Source: Prevotellaceae bacterium
GTDB taxonomy: Bacteria; Bacteroidota; Bacteroidia; Bacteroidales; Bacteroidaceae
NCBI GenBank assembly: GCA_031262785.1
Contig: JAISHB010000127.1
Span: 1-64,000, forward strand
Length of the DNA: 64,000 nt
Reading direction: 5' to 3'
Of the stretch, positions 1 through 8,106 are shown piece after piece. Position 1 is the stretch's first letter. Every line of letters begins with the position of its first letter. The translations under genes and the position numbers were made by a program. The notes beneath the pieces are model-generated. The model made no database searches. It had not been told where the DNA came from and saw nothing but the letters and a program-made list of their open reading frames with translations.

Positions 1-571
1 CTATCATCTTGCGCAGGCGGCGGGTGTGGAGCGGGTTGCCCATGGGCAGGAGGCGGCGGTGGTTCTCCACGTGTACGCCTTCGAGCAGATAGTGGGAGTG
101 TTTGTCGGCCGTCTCGGCGGTGACCACTCCCCCGAGTTGTTCGAGCAGGCGGTTGGCGCGGGCAAAGTCGCGCTTACCGATGTACAGGTCGATGTCGCCG
201 CATTGGCGGTGCAACGGGTTGGGGTAGTGGCGGCCGATGCTGCTTCCTTTGAGCAGTACGGGGTGTAGGCCGGCCTGGTCGTAGCACTCCACGATGCGGG
301 CGGTCACCTCCTGCAGGCGGAGGTTGGCTTGCTCGATTTGTACGGTGCGGGCTGCCCATTGCAGGTAGAGGGGACGCGGCGGACGCCACTCGGGGGGAAG
401 GGTCTGCAGTCCGTCGAAGAGCACGGCACTCACGGCATGGATGCGGGCGGCTTCGTAGATATGTTCCCACTCCTGCGGGGTGGGTGTTTTCCCCGTCAGC
501 GTGCGCACCCGTCGGTCTAACAGGCCGTTTTCGAGCAGGGCGATGAAGAGATCTATTTCGTGAAGCGTCAT
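1..571 (-). CDS. nucleotidyltransferase family protein (partial, runs off left edge)
   Basis: This open frame is missing from the ORF track because its 3' end lies outside the window. I translated it from the ATG at 571: it begins MTLHEIDLFIALLENGLLDR and stays open to base 1. It contains LLKGSSIGRHYPNPLHRQ followed by CGDIDLYI, the GxDxD-type metal-binding motif of nucleotidyltransferases, which fits the NTP_transf_5 (PF14907) type. Members of that family often sit beside PqqD-like proteins in Bacteroidota gene clusters, and the next gene here is PqqD-like, 22 bp upstream and on the same strand. The substrate is unknown. The C-terminal part is not visible. Confidence 0.75.
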   Translation of the reverse strand, partial: MTLHEIDLFIALLENGLLDRRVRTLTGKTPTPQEWEHIYEAARIHAVSAVLFDGLQTLPPEWRPPRPLYLQWAARTVQIEQANLRLQEVTARIVECYDQAGLHPVLLKGSSIGRHYPNPLHRQCGDIDLYIGKRDFARANRLLEQLGGVVTAETADKHSHYLLEGVHVENHRRLLPMGNPLHTRRLRKMI

Positions 572-593
572 ATCGGGGGGGCGGGCAGGGGAG

Positions 594-869
594 TTATGCT
601 TGGGTGACGATGCCTGCTTCGAGCCACTGGGAGAGTGATGCCCCGGCATCGCGGGCGGCCGTGTCGCGGTCTACCTCGTAGTGGTCGGTCAAATAGTTGG
701 TGAAGCTCTCCACATCGAATTCCCTGCCGTCGGCAACCTCCTGCCAGAAACCGGCGGCGGTGTCGTTCAGGCTGATGAGGTGGTTGAAGTTGACCTCTTG
801 CTTTCCTTCGTTGATGAGAATGTGCTCGTCGCCTACGTGGTGGAGCTTAAAGTGGGGGTTGACTTTCAT
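594..869 (-). CDS. PqqD family protein (RiPP recognition element-like)
   Basis: A 91-residue protein with the hallmarks of PqqD-like winged-helix domains: an N-terminal beta-rich stretch (HILINEGKQEVNFNHLISLN) followed by NDTAAGFWQEV, and a helical C-terminal half with YEVDRDTAARDAGASLSQWL. PqqD proteins bind precursor peptides and present them to modifying enzymes, and stand-alone copies occur in several Bacteroidota clusters. It is the first gene of a minus-strand unit with the nucleotidyltransferase. A TAnnTTTG box at 917-910 lies about 40 bp upstream of its ATG. No precursor peptide or modifying enzyme is visible, so the assignment to a peptide pathway is an inference. Confidence 0.75.
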   Translation of the reverse strand: MKVNPHFKLHHVGDEHILINEGKQEVNFNHLISLNDTAAGFWQEVADGREFDVESFTNYLTDHYEVDRDTAARDAGASLSQWLEAGIVTQA

Positions 870-909
870 TGAAATGTGATTAGGAGTGAGGATATGGGGT
901 TGATTGCCA

Positions 910-958
910 CAAAGATACGATTGTTTTTCTATTCAATTAAGTAGAAACACTATCTTTG
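910..958. promoter_or_regulatory. divergent promoters for pqqD-like gene (-) and pfkA (+)
   Basis: CAAAGATA at 910-917 is a minus-strand TATCTTTG box, and TATCTTTG at 951-958 is a plus-strand copy. Both match the Bacteroidota -7 consensus TAnnTTTG and lie 26 to 41 bp from the respective start codons. Confidence 0.7.
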
Positions 959-983
959 TTGCTCAAAGAACAAAACCTGCATC

Positions 984-1994
984 ATGCGTATCGCAATTCT
1001 CACTTCGGGGGGCGACTGCCCCGGCATCAACGCCACCATCCGCGGCGTCTGCAAAAGCGCCGTCAATCATTACGGGATGGAAGTGATCGGTATTCACAGC
1101 GGCTTCCAGGGTCTGCTGACCAAAGAGGTGGAACCGCTGACCGAACAATCGTTGTCCGGACTGCTCACCCGCGGGGGGACCATCATCGGCACCTCGCGGG
1201 AAAAACCTTTTAAGAAGACGCCGGGCGACCCGTGTGAGGACAAACCGGCGCGCATCCTCCAAAACCTGCGTGAACTGGCCATCGACTGCTTGGTTTGCAT
1301 CGGGGGCAACGGCACCCTCAAGACGGCTCGCAAGCTCGCCGAGCTGGGGGTAAACATCGTGTCGGTACCCAAGACCATCGACAACGACATCTGGGGCACC
1401 GACGTCTCGTTCGGCTTCGACTCGGCCGTGAGCATCGCCGCCGAGGCCATCGACCGGCTCCACTCCACGGCCAGCTCGCATAAACGGGTGATGGTGATCG
1501 AGGTGATGGGACACAAGGCCGGCTGGATTGCCCTCCACTCGGGCATGGCCGGCGGCGGCGACGTCATCCTGCTGCCGGAAATCCCCTTCGACATCCACAC
1601 CGTGGGCGAGACCATCCGTCGACGCATCCGCGGGGGCAAGCCCTACTCCATTGTGGTGGTGGCCGAGGGCATCGCAACCGACGGCCGGCTACGTCCTGCC
1701 ACGTACATCGCCCGCGCCATCGAAGAGGAGACCGGCATCGAAACGCGCGAGACCGTATTGGGCTATGTGCAGCGCGGCGGTGCCCCTACTCCCTTCGACC
1801 GCATCCTGGCCACCCGCATGGGCAGCCATGCCACCGATCTAATTGCGTGCGGCAAGTTTGGGAGAATGGTCATTCTCCAGGGAAGCGACATCGATTCGGT
1901 GCCCCTCGACCAGGTGGCCGGCCGTCTCAAGCTGGTGAGTGAAACCCACGACCTGGTGGTGCAGGGACGGCGCATGGGGGTCTGCTTCGGATAG
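984..1994 (+). CDS. pfkA: 6-phosphofructokinase
   Basis: Phosphorylates fructose 6-phosphate at C1, the committed step of glycolysis. The 336 residues match the usual bacterial PFK subunit length. The N-terminus MRIAILTSGGDCPGINA is the phosphate-binding loop. GGNGT (around residue 108) is the nucleotide or pyrophosphate site, PKTIDND carries the catalytic aspartate, and MGHKAGWIAL and AEGIA follow in order. The glycine in GGNGT is typical of ATP-dependent enzymes, while the lysine of PKTIDND replaces the glycine usual in classical ATP enzymes and is common in PPi-dependent ones. The phosphoryl donor is therefore not settled by sequence, though mixed Gly/Lys enzymes of the actinobacterial type use ATP. 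Monocistronic, with its own -7 box. Confidence 0.95.
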   Translation: MRIAILTSGGDCPGINATIRGVCKSAVNHYGMEVIGIHSGFQGLLTKEVEPLTEQSLSGLLTRGGTIIGTSREKPFKKTPGDPCEDKPARILQNLRELAIDCLVCIGGNGTLKTARKLAELGVNIVSVPKTIDNDIWGTDVSFGFDSAVSIAAEAIDRLHSTASSHKRVMVIEVMGHKAGWIALHSGMAGGGDVILLPEIPFDIHTVGETIRRRIRGGKPYSIVVVAEGIATDGRLRPATYIARAIEEETGIETRETVLGYVQRGGAPTPFDRILATRMGSHATDLIACGKFGRMVILQGSDIDSVPLDQVAGRLKLVSETHDLVVQGRRMGVCFG

Positions 1995-2070
1995 CACCCG
2001 GAAATCTCTAAAACGGTAACTTCTACTTTTTACTCTACCGAAATGGGGGTGAAAAGTTACTGAAAATAGT

Positions 2071-2104
2071 GGGGCATTGGTAATTCCCGGTAAGCCAATG
2101 CCCC
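2071..2104. promoter_or_regulatory. 10-bp perfect inverted repeat just upstream of a -7 box
   Basis: GGGGCATTGG at 2071-2080 and CCAATGCCCC at 2095-2104 are perfect inverted arms separated by 14 bp. The right arm ends one base before TACCTTTG. No T-run follows, so an operator for the downstream promoter is at least as likely as a pfkA terminator. Confidence 0.45.
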
Positions 2105-2105
2105 C

Positions 2106-2286
2106 TACCTTTGTGGCCACTACTAATCATTGCTTGCTTTTGAAGCAAAAACATAGTTATCCGCATGCATGAAAACATGACCGAACTGTTTCTTTAGGAT
2201 AAGGGCTTTTTAGTAAGCCACTCATCATACATAGGTTTTTTGAGGTCGGCAAAGGTATAGGGATATAGCTTTGCCGATGTTTTTTT
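2106..2286 (+). ncRNA. candidate small RNA between pfkA and yifB
   Basis: This 394-bp gap holds no plausible protein. It has a consensus -7 box, TACCTTTG at 2106-2113, and about 170 bp later an intrinsic terminator: TCGGCAAAG at 2246-2254 pairs perfectly with CTTTGCCGA at 2269-2277, followed by TGTTTTTTT. Transcription from about 2119 would give an RNA of roughly 165 nt. Internal short hairpins are visible (TTGCTT/AAGCAA, GGCTT/AAGCC). It is antisense to nothing and convergent with yifB. Its family is not recognised. Confidence 0.5.
2246..2286 (+). terminator. intrinsic terminator of the candidate small RNA
   Basis: A nine-base-pair perfect stem (TCGGCAAAG / CTTTGCCGA) with a 14-nt loop is followed by a seven-T run on the plus strand. 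Confidence 0.7.
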
Positions 2287-2388
2287 ATATAGGGGCAAGA
2301 GTGGTTGCGGGCGGGCGCGAGGGGGTTCTACAAGCCGTGGAAACTCTCTTGGGTGCTTGTTTCAACGATGTGAGAACGGGACAAATCG

Positions 2389-3933
2389 TTATCGGGAAGC
2401 CCAGTCTTCGCGGTCGAGGTTGCGGTAGCCGATGGCCTCGGCCAGGTGATGGGATTGTAGCTGTTCACTCCCCTCCAAGTCGGCAATGGTACGCGAAACC
2501 TTGAGGATGCGGTCGTAGGCGCGTGCCGAAAGATTGAGCCGTTGCATGGCGTGCTTGAGCAAGGCCAGCCCTTTGGCCCCGGGACGGGCATAGAGCGCCA
2601 GCAGTTTGCTGTTCATCTGTGCATTACAGTAGATGCCTTTGTAGGATTCGTAGCGTTTGGCCTGAATGGCACGCGCCTGCATCACCCGCCGGCGGATGGT
2701 TTCGCTCGACTCACCGGCACGGGCGTCGGAAATCTTCTCGAAGGGCACGGGTACCACTTCTATCTGCAGGTCGATGCGGTCGAGCAGCGGGCCGGAGATG
2801 CGGTGGAGGTATCTCTGCACCTGCGCCGGCGTGCATACACAGGCTTTCGTGGGATGATTGTAGTAGCCGCAAGGGCAGGGGTTCATGGAGGCAACCAGCA
2901 TGAAGCCCGCCGGATACTCTACATTGCTGCGTACCCGCGAAATGGAGATTTTGCGGTCTTCCAACGGCTGACGGAGCACCTCCAATACGCTGCGGCTAAA
3001 CTCGGGCAGCTCGTCCAAGAAGAGCACGCCGTTGTGCGACAGGCTGATCTCGCCCGGTTGGGGGAAGCTTCCTCCGCCGGTCATGGCTACACTCGAGATG
3101 GTATGGTGCGGATCGCGGAAGGGACGCTTGGTGATCAGTCCGCTACCGGCAGGCAGCTTGCCGGCCACCGAATGTATCTTGGTGGTTTCGAGGCTTTCGC
3201 CCAACGACAGTGGAGGCAGGATGGAGGGGATGCGTTTGGCCAGCATCGATTTGCCGCTTCCCGGGGCACCTACCAGGATGATGTTGTGTCCGCCTGCGGC
3301 GGCCACCTCTACGGCACGCTTGACATTCTCCTGGCCTTTGACATCCGCGAAGTCTGTATCGAAGAGGTTCTGCCGGGCATAGAATTCCGCACGGGTATCG
3401 ACCACGGTAGGCTCCAGGGTGGAACTCTCTTGGGTGAAGAAACGAACCACCTGGGAGAGGTTTTCGGCGCCGTAGACCAGTAGTTGATTCACCACTGCCG
3501 CCTCGCGGGCGTTCTGACGGGGAACAATGATGCCTTCGAACCCCAATTCACGGGCGCGAATAGCCATGGGGAGGGCGCCTTTGATGGGTTGTAGCGTGCC
3601 ATCGAGACTTAATTCGCCCATCACCAAGTAGCGATCGGCACGGTCGGTGTGGATTAGTTCGGTGGCCATCAAAATACCGATTGCCAACGGCAGGTCGTAG
3701 GCCGAACCCTCCTTGCGGATGTCGGCCGGTGCCATGTTGACGACAATACTGGTGGTGGGTAGTTTGTATCCGTTTACCTGTAGGGCGGACAAAATACGTT
3801 GGTAGCTCTCTTTTACGGCTGAGTCGGGCAATCCGACGATACTAAACATACAGCCTCGCGAGCTGTTGACTTCAATGGTGATAAGGGTGGCATCAATTCC
3901 TTGTACGGCGGCTCCGAATGTTTTTGTTAGCAT
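2389..3933 (-). CDS. comM: YifB/ComM family Mg-chelatase-like AAA+ ATPase
   Basis: A 514-residue protein with the ComM/YifB order: N-terminal Lon-protease-like fold with MLTKTFGAAVQGIDA and NMAPADIRKEGSAYDLPLAI, then the AAA+ domain with Walker A GAPGSGKSMLAKRIP (about residue 222), Walker B LFLDELPEF and sensor MNPCPCGYY, and a C-terminal RLNLSARAYDRILKVSRTIA segment. In naturally competent bacteria ComM is a hexameric helicase that drives branch migration during transformation; elsewhere its role is less clear. The start overlaps the end of the upstream lipoprotein gene by 41 bp, so the two are probably cotranscribed and may be translationally coupled. Confidence 0.95.
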   Translation of the reverse strand: MLTKTFGAAVQGIDATLITIEVNSSRGCMFSIVGLPDSAVKESYQRILSALQVNGYKLPTTSIVVNMAPADIRKEGSAYDLPLAIGILMATELIHTDRADRYLVMGELSLDGTLQPIKGALPMAIRARELGFEGIIVPRQNAREAAVVNQLLVYGAENLSQVVRFFTQESSTLEPTVVDTRAEFYARQNLFDTDFADVKGQENVKRAVEVAAAGGHNIILVGAPGSGKSMLAKRIPSILPPLSLGESLETTKIHSVAGKLPAGSGLITKRPFRDPHHTISSVAMTGGGSFPQPGEISLSHNGVLFLDELPEFSRSVLEVLRQPLEDRKISISRVRSNVEYPAGFMLVASMNPCPCGYYNHPTKACVCTPAQVQRYLHRISGPLLDRIDLQIEVVPVPFEKISDARAGESSETIRRRVMQARAIQAKRYESYKGIYCNAQMNSKLLALYARPGAKGLALLKHAMQRLNLSARAYDRILKVSRTIADLEGSEQLQSHHLAEAIGYRNLDREDWASR

Positions 3934-4993
3934 GTTTTCTTTCCTTTTCTCGTTTCAATCGTTCAGTTTCTTGTTTTTCAATCTCTTTTAGTTGGGTGTG
4001 GATAGCTTGTTGGTCTAATTGTCTCTCTTCGATACGTCCGGAGGGCGAAACTAACAGGTTGTAGGGCAGGGTACGTATGGCTAACTGTTGTGCCAGGTCG
4101 CTGTTCCAGCCGGTAAAGTCGCATACCTGTTCCCATTGCAGGGAATCTTTCTGGATGGCATCCTCCCAGGCCTTCTTGTTGGTGTCGAGCGAGATGCCCA
4201 GAAGGGCAAACTGTTTGTTCTTCTTCTCTTTGCGGTAGAGACGACGGTAGTATTGAAGGGTGGTGTCGGTGCGCAACGTGTCCCACGATGCCCAAAAGTG
4301 TATCAGCAGGTATTGTTCGTTGAAGTTGTTGCGCGTTAGCTCCTTTCCTTCGGGGTTGCGCAGCTTGAAGAGGGGAAGCATGCGTCCTTTTTGGGAACGT
4401 TCTTCCTCTTGTATGCGTTTGAGCAGGCTCACCAAGTAGGGGCGGTCTTTGAGTTCGCCGCTCATCCGGTCGATGAGTGTTCGGATGTGTGCAATGTCGG
4501 CGAAAGGTTTCTGCACGAAATAGTTGTCTAACAGATAGAGCGAGGCAAGGGAAGCGGGATGGGTGTTGACAAATGCTTCGGCGCGCTCTTGCAACTTCTT
4601 CTCCGAAGGTTCTGCCAATCCTTGCAGCGATTGTCGGAAGGCGGTTAGTTCGTTGTTCGGCTGATTGCCGGTGATTTGTAGGTAGGGGAGTTCGGCTGCC
4701 GAACCTTTTAGTTTGAGGTTGCCCGTTTTGTTGAGAATGATAGGGCATTGGGTACCGTCGCTAAAGAGCAGATAGGCCGGAAGCAGTGTGTCTACCGAGA
4801 GCACGGCATCAATGGTGTTGCGGCGGACAAGCAACGTGTCGATATGGTCGCGCATGTGGTCGGCACCATACAGGTAAATGGTGTCGTTTCCCAATCCGCT
4901 AATGGTTCCTTGCAGACGGATGGTGCCGGTTGGCGATTGGTCGCAAGCAGATGCGCCGGCAACTAACAATAGGTATAGTGCTATTTTCCTCAT
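3893..4993 (-). CDS. DUF4369/thioredoxin-fold lipoprotein lacking the CxxC active site
   Basis: A 366-residue predicted lipoprotein: MRKIALYLLLVAGASAC ends in a lipobox cysteine. The N-terminal half (GTISGLGNDTIYLYG) resembles DUF4369. The C-terminal half is a thioredoxin or AhpC-like fold (LPLFKLRNPEGKELTRNNF, then YLLIHFWASWDTLRTD, then TLPYNLLVSPSGRI with the cis-proline region). At the place where thiol oxidoreductases have WCxxC, this protein has WASWDTLR, so both catalytic cysteines are absent and it cannot act as a normal disulfide reductase. It ends in a highly charged tail (RLKREKERKHANKNIRSRR) that overlaps yifB; part of the tail may be a recent extension by loss of a stop codon. 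Confidence 0.8.
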   Translation of the reverse strand: MRKIALYLLLVAGASACDQSPTGTIRLQGTISGLGNDTIYLYGADHMRDHIDTLLVRRNTIDAVLSVDTLLPAYLLFSDGTQCPIILNKTGNLKLKGSAAELPYLQITGNQPNNELTAFRQSLQGLAEPSEKKLQERAEAFVNTHPASLASLYLLDNYFVQKPFADIAHIRTLIDRMSGELKDRPYLVSLLKRIQEEERSQKGRMLPLFKLRNPEGKELTRNNFNEQYLLIHFWASWDTLRTDTTLQYYRRLYRKEKKNKQFALLGISLDTNKKAWEDAIQKDSLQWEQVCDFTGWNSDLAQQLAIRTLPYNLLVSPSGRIEERQLDQQAIHTQLKEIEKQETERLKREKERKHANKNIRSRRTRN

Positions 4994-5010
4994 AGTTGTT
5001 TTTGTTGTAA

Positions 5011-5047
5011 AAGGATAAAAAGAAAGTCCGACATTCTCATGCCGGAC
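5011..5047 (-). terminator. probable terminator of the TPR lipoprotein gene
   Basis: On the minus strand GTCCGGCATG pairs with CATGTCGGAC-type arms (5026-5047, one A-C mismatch), followed by CTTTCTTTTTATCCTTTT. Confidence 0.5.
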
Positions 5048-5104
5048 ATTCTATGAAATATTTATTTATGAAAACACATTTACTTTATATAAATGAAGGC
5101 TGAA

Positions 5105-6799
5105 TTACTTAACCAGATTCATAAAGTCGGCATCGGTGAAGTATTTGGCAAACTCCAGGTCGGTGGCGGCTTTCTTAGCCAATGTGGGGTCTTTTGCTAT
5201 GGCAGCCTTCAGGTTTGATGTCACCATCGAAGCATTGTTGGTTCTTGCGCCCAGCACAGCATTCAGATAATCGGTATAGGCATCCTTCTTTTCTACGTTG
5301 GCCAAGGTTGTTTTGGCTTTATTGTAGTCTTTGGCAAGGATTTGTGCCAGAGCGGCGCTGTTGCTGGCTTTGCTTCCAAAGGCGCTTACGGCTCTGTCAT
5401 ACTGACCTTGTGCAATATAGAGGTTTCCTAATGTTTCGTTCAACTCGGGAGTGCCCGATGCTTTACCCAAATAGCTTTCGGCTGCGGCTTTGTCGCCTTT
5501 GGCAAGCGCTACCAAACCGAGGTTCATGTTTACTTCGGGTGTGCTCTTGATAGAGAGTGCTTTTTTCAGGTAGCTGTCGGCTTTGTCGATGTTGCCTGCC
5601 TGATAGGCCAGTTTACCAAGGTTGTTGTAGGCACGGTAGTCGTTGGGGAAGAGTTGGGTGGCTTTGTTGTAGATGGCTTCTTGTTTGGCGGCATCCTTGG
5701 TCAGGGTGGCGGCGTACAGCAACTCCTCGAGAGACAATTGCTTGGCATCGGTGGCGGCCAGGTTGGCAATTTCTTCGTTCGACTTTCCGATTACTTCGTA
5801 GTTCAACGTCAGGCGTGAACGACGCAGTTGCGGCAAGATTTCATCGGCCAATGTCTTGTAGACTGAAGAGATGTTTTTGATTTCCTGTTCGCGACGTTCG
5901 GGGTCTTGATACATCGAGAGCACGCGGAGAATCAACTCTTTATCTTGGATATTCGATTTCGATACCAACTCCTGGAAACCTTCCCAGTCTTCGGCGGTAT
6001 AACGAGTGTCTACATTTACATCCAATTTGTCTTTCTTCAGATTCTTGGCAATCACTTTGGCGGTGTTGTCTTGACGGTGTTCGGCTAAATTGGTGTTCAA
6101 ATCCAACCCACCATCGGGCGATGCATAAGCCGAAATTTCAATGTTGCTAATCTTCTTGTTGGGAGCAGCACTGGTCTCTTTGACGTCGGCATTGAATGCC
6201 TTGGCAGCTTTCAGTTCGCTGGCGCGTACATTGGCTTGTTGAATCAGGAACATGATTTGAGCATCTTTCTTCTCTTTGATGATGCGTTGGAAAGCGTCGG
6301 CACCCGTTGCCGGAGTAGCACTACTTAAGGTTTGCTCTACAAACTCGGAAGTGGAAACAACGCCATCGGCCACTTTCACAGCCGGAACGGTTACGACCTT
6401 ACTACCAACCTTGGCGCTGAATTCGAGGTACAATTCAGACTTTGCCATAGCGGGAACATAATCAAACGAAGTTTTCATGGTGTAGCTACCGCCCATCTTA
6501 TAAGAAATGGTCTGGTCGTTACCTTCCACCTTTTCGCCTTGGAATACAGCAGGTTGACCTTTGGCTTCGCCGCCGTTCCAACGCAGAACCGGCGTTACTT
6601 CTACTACCGCCTTCTTGCTAAAATACTTTTCGGGGAACTTTCCGTTGATAGTGGCGGGAACTTTGCCACCAACAGCTTCGAGTACCTGCGGGGTCACAGT
6701 AAAGTTGTCGTTAGACAATTCACCCAATTTTTTGTCGCACGAACTTAGTGCAACAACAGCTGCCATAAGTAATGGCAAATACAATTTCTTGGTCATCAT
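5105..6799 (-). CDS. OmpA-like/TPR repeat lipoprotein
   Basis: A 564-residue predicted outer-membrane lipoprotein; the signal peptide ends VVALSSC. The middle (about residues 215-275) has an OmpA-like pattern, ISAYASPDGGLDLNTNLAEHR, similar to the peptidoglycan-associated loop. From about residue 370 there are tetratricopeptide repeats (DYRAYNNLGKLAYQAGNIDKA, EVNMNLGLVALAKGDKAAAE, ELNETLGNLYIAQGQYDRAV). Such proteins are abundant in Bacteroidales and probably link the envelope to peptidoglycan or scaffold other proteins; the precise role is unknown. It is monocistronic, with a TAGTTTTG box upstream and a terminator downstream. ATG at 6799 or 6796 could be the start. Confidence 0.8.
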   Translation of the reverse strand: MMTKKLYLPLLMAAVVALSSCDKKLGELSNDNFTVTPQVLEAVGGKVPATINGKFPEKYFSKKAVVEVTPVLRWNGGEAKGQPAVFQGEKVEGNDQTISYKMGGSYTMKTSFDYVPAMAKSELYLEFSAKVGSKVVTVPAVKVADGVVSTSEFVEQTLSSATPATGADAFQRIIKEKKDAQIMFLIQQANVRASELKAAKAFNADVKETSAAPNKKISNIEISAYASPDGGLDLNTNLAEHRQDNTAKVIAKNLKKDKLDVNVDTRYTAEDWEGFQELVSKSNIQDKELILRVLSMYQDPERREQEIKNISSVYKTLADEILPQLRRSRLTLNYEVIGKSNEEIANLAATDAKQLSLEELLYAATLTKDAAKQEAIYNKATQLFPNDYRAYNNLGKLAYQAGNIDKADSYLKKALSIKSTPEVNMNLGLVALAKGDKAAAESYLGKASGTPELNETLGNLYIAQGQYDRAVSAFGSKASNSAALAQILAKDYNKAKTTLANVEKKDAYTDYLNAVLGARTNNASMVTSNLKAAIAKDPTLAKKAATDLEFAKYFTDADFMNLVK

Positions 6800-6881
6800 T
6801 AGGTATTAATTAAATGTTCGTAATTGAAATTTCTATATGTATATTCTGTATATACGTTTTGGACATAGCACAAATGCTCCG

Positions 6882-6889
6882 CAAAACTA
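6882..6889 (-). promoter_or_regulatory. -7 box for the TPR lipoprotein gene
   Basis: CAAAACTA on the plus strand is TAGTTTTG on the minus strand, matching TAnnTTTG. It lies about 85 bp from the ATG, in a strongly AT-rich 285-bp gap (6800-7084) that holds nothing else I can identify. Confidence 0.5.
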
Positions 6890-7084
6890 ATAATTATTAA
6901 TGAGATAGTTAATATAAGGGCTAATTTTATTATAATTTAAGACGATTGATGAACCTAAAATGGGTATTGGAAAGGCTAATCGGTGCGAATAACCATTTTT
7001 TTCGAGAAAATAGCTAAAGTCTGCGAGTTTGATCTCGTCGGTTTAAACTAACGGTGTGAAGTAGGCCGACGGGAGAGGGGAATC

Positions 7085-8041
7085 TCATTTTTCTCCCCGC
7101 AGCCTCTTCTCTTTCCGATATTTAATGTTGCGGGGATGGTGCTCGATGATTTCACTGCGAAGCATGCTGCGGTCGATGTGGGTGTAGATTTCGGTGGTGG
7201 CCAGCGATTCGTGCCCGAGCATGGCTTGAATGGCGCGCAGATTAGCGCCTCCTTCGAGCAGATGGGTGGCGAAAGAGTGCCGGAAAGTGTGCGGGCTGAT
7301 ATTTTTTTGAATACCGGCTTTTGCGGCTAATTCTTTAATGAGCTGAAATACCTGAATGCGGGAGATGGCATTTCCCCAGCGCGCCAAGAAAAGGTAATCT
7401 TCAAAGCCGGGTTTGATGCGCCCTTGGTTGCGGTCAAGCAACCAGTAGGTAATCTCTTTGACGGCGCGCGGCGAGATAGGCACCAAGCGCTGCTTGCTTC
7501 CCTTGCCGTTGACTTTGATGAAACCGTCTTCGAAATAGAGGTCGGAGAGTTTGAGGTGGCAGAGTTCCGATACGCGCAGGCCGCAGCTGTAGAGTGTTTC
7601 CAGCATGGCGCGGTTGCGTTGTCCCTCTTTCTTTTCCATGTCAACGGCCTGGATGATGGCATCAATCTCTTCCACGGTTAATACTTCGGGCAGATGGAGG
7701 CCGATTTTAGGACCTTCCAGCAGTTCGCCCGGATTGTCTTCGCGGTATTCGGAGAGCACCAAGAAGTGCAGGAACGATTTAATGCCCGAGAGGATGCGAG
7801 CCTGCGAACGGGGATGAATGCCGATGTCGTGCAAGCCGGCGGCAAAGCGATGCAAATCGTCGAGTGTGACGCGGAGCATCGTATTGTTTTCTGCCTGTAA
7901 AAAGCGCAGCAATTTATCGAGATCGGTGAAGTAAGCATCTACGGTGTTCTCCGAGAGTCCCTTCTCCAACTTAAGGTATTGACGGTATTTACGGATAATT
8001 ACAGCCTCTTTTTCCTTCCGAGCTATGTTTTCGTCTATCAT
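7085..8041 (-). CDS. xerD: tyrosine recombinase XerD
   Basis: Site-specific recombinase that resolves chromosome dimers at dif together with XerC under FtsK control. From MIDENIARKEKEA the protein has 318 residues. It shows the SAM-like N-terminal domain (KYRQYLKLEKGLSENTVDAY) and the catalytic set: R in CGLRVSE, K in KGSKQRLVPI, H-x-x-R in SPHTFRHSFATHLLEGG, H in LGHESLATTEIYTHI and the tyrosine in that last segment. The track lists a start at 8083, but a -7 box at 8088-8081 places transcription initiation near 8074, so the ATG at 8041 is the likely start. Confidence 0.92.
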   Translation of the reverse strand: MIDENIARKEKEAVIIRKYRQYLKLEKGLSENTVDAYFTDLDKLLRFLQAENNTMLRVTLDDLHRFAAGLHDIGIHPRSQARILSGIKSFLHFLVLSEYREDNPGELLEGPKIGLHLPEVLTVEEIDAIIQAVDMEKKEGQRNRAMLETLYSCGLRVSELCHLKLSDLYFEDGFIKVNGKGSKQRLVPISPRAVKEITYWLLDRNQGRIKPGFEDYLFLARWGNAISRIQVFQLIKELAAKAGIQKNISPHTFRHSFATHLLEGGANLRAIQAMLGHESLATTEIYTHIDRSMLRSEIIEHHPRNIKYRKEKRLRGEK

Positions 8042-8051
8042 TTCTTTTCCG

Positions 8052-8088
8052 TACCTTTGCGGCTCTAATAAAACTGCTTGCAAAGGTA
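8052..8088. promoter_or_regulatory. overlapping divergent promoters of aroQ (+) and xerD (-)
   Basis: TACCTTTG at 8052-8059 faces aroQ; CAAAGGTA at 8081-8088 is the same box facing xerD. The two boxes point towards each other, so the two transcripts overlap at their 5' ends by about 10 nt, which could let the promoters interfere. Confidence 0.65.
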
Positions 8089-8106
8089 GGAATAAACCCA
8101 GGATAT

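Noticed and set aside
2271-2504. 77-residue plus-strand ORF after the small RNA terminator
   Set aside because: Begins inside the terminator T-run and overlaps the end of yifB antisense; no ribosome-binding site.
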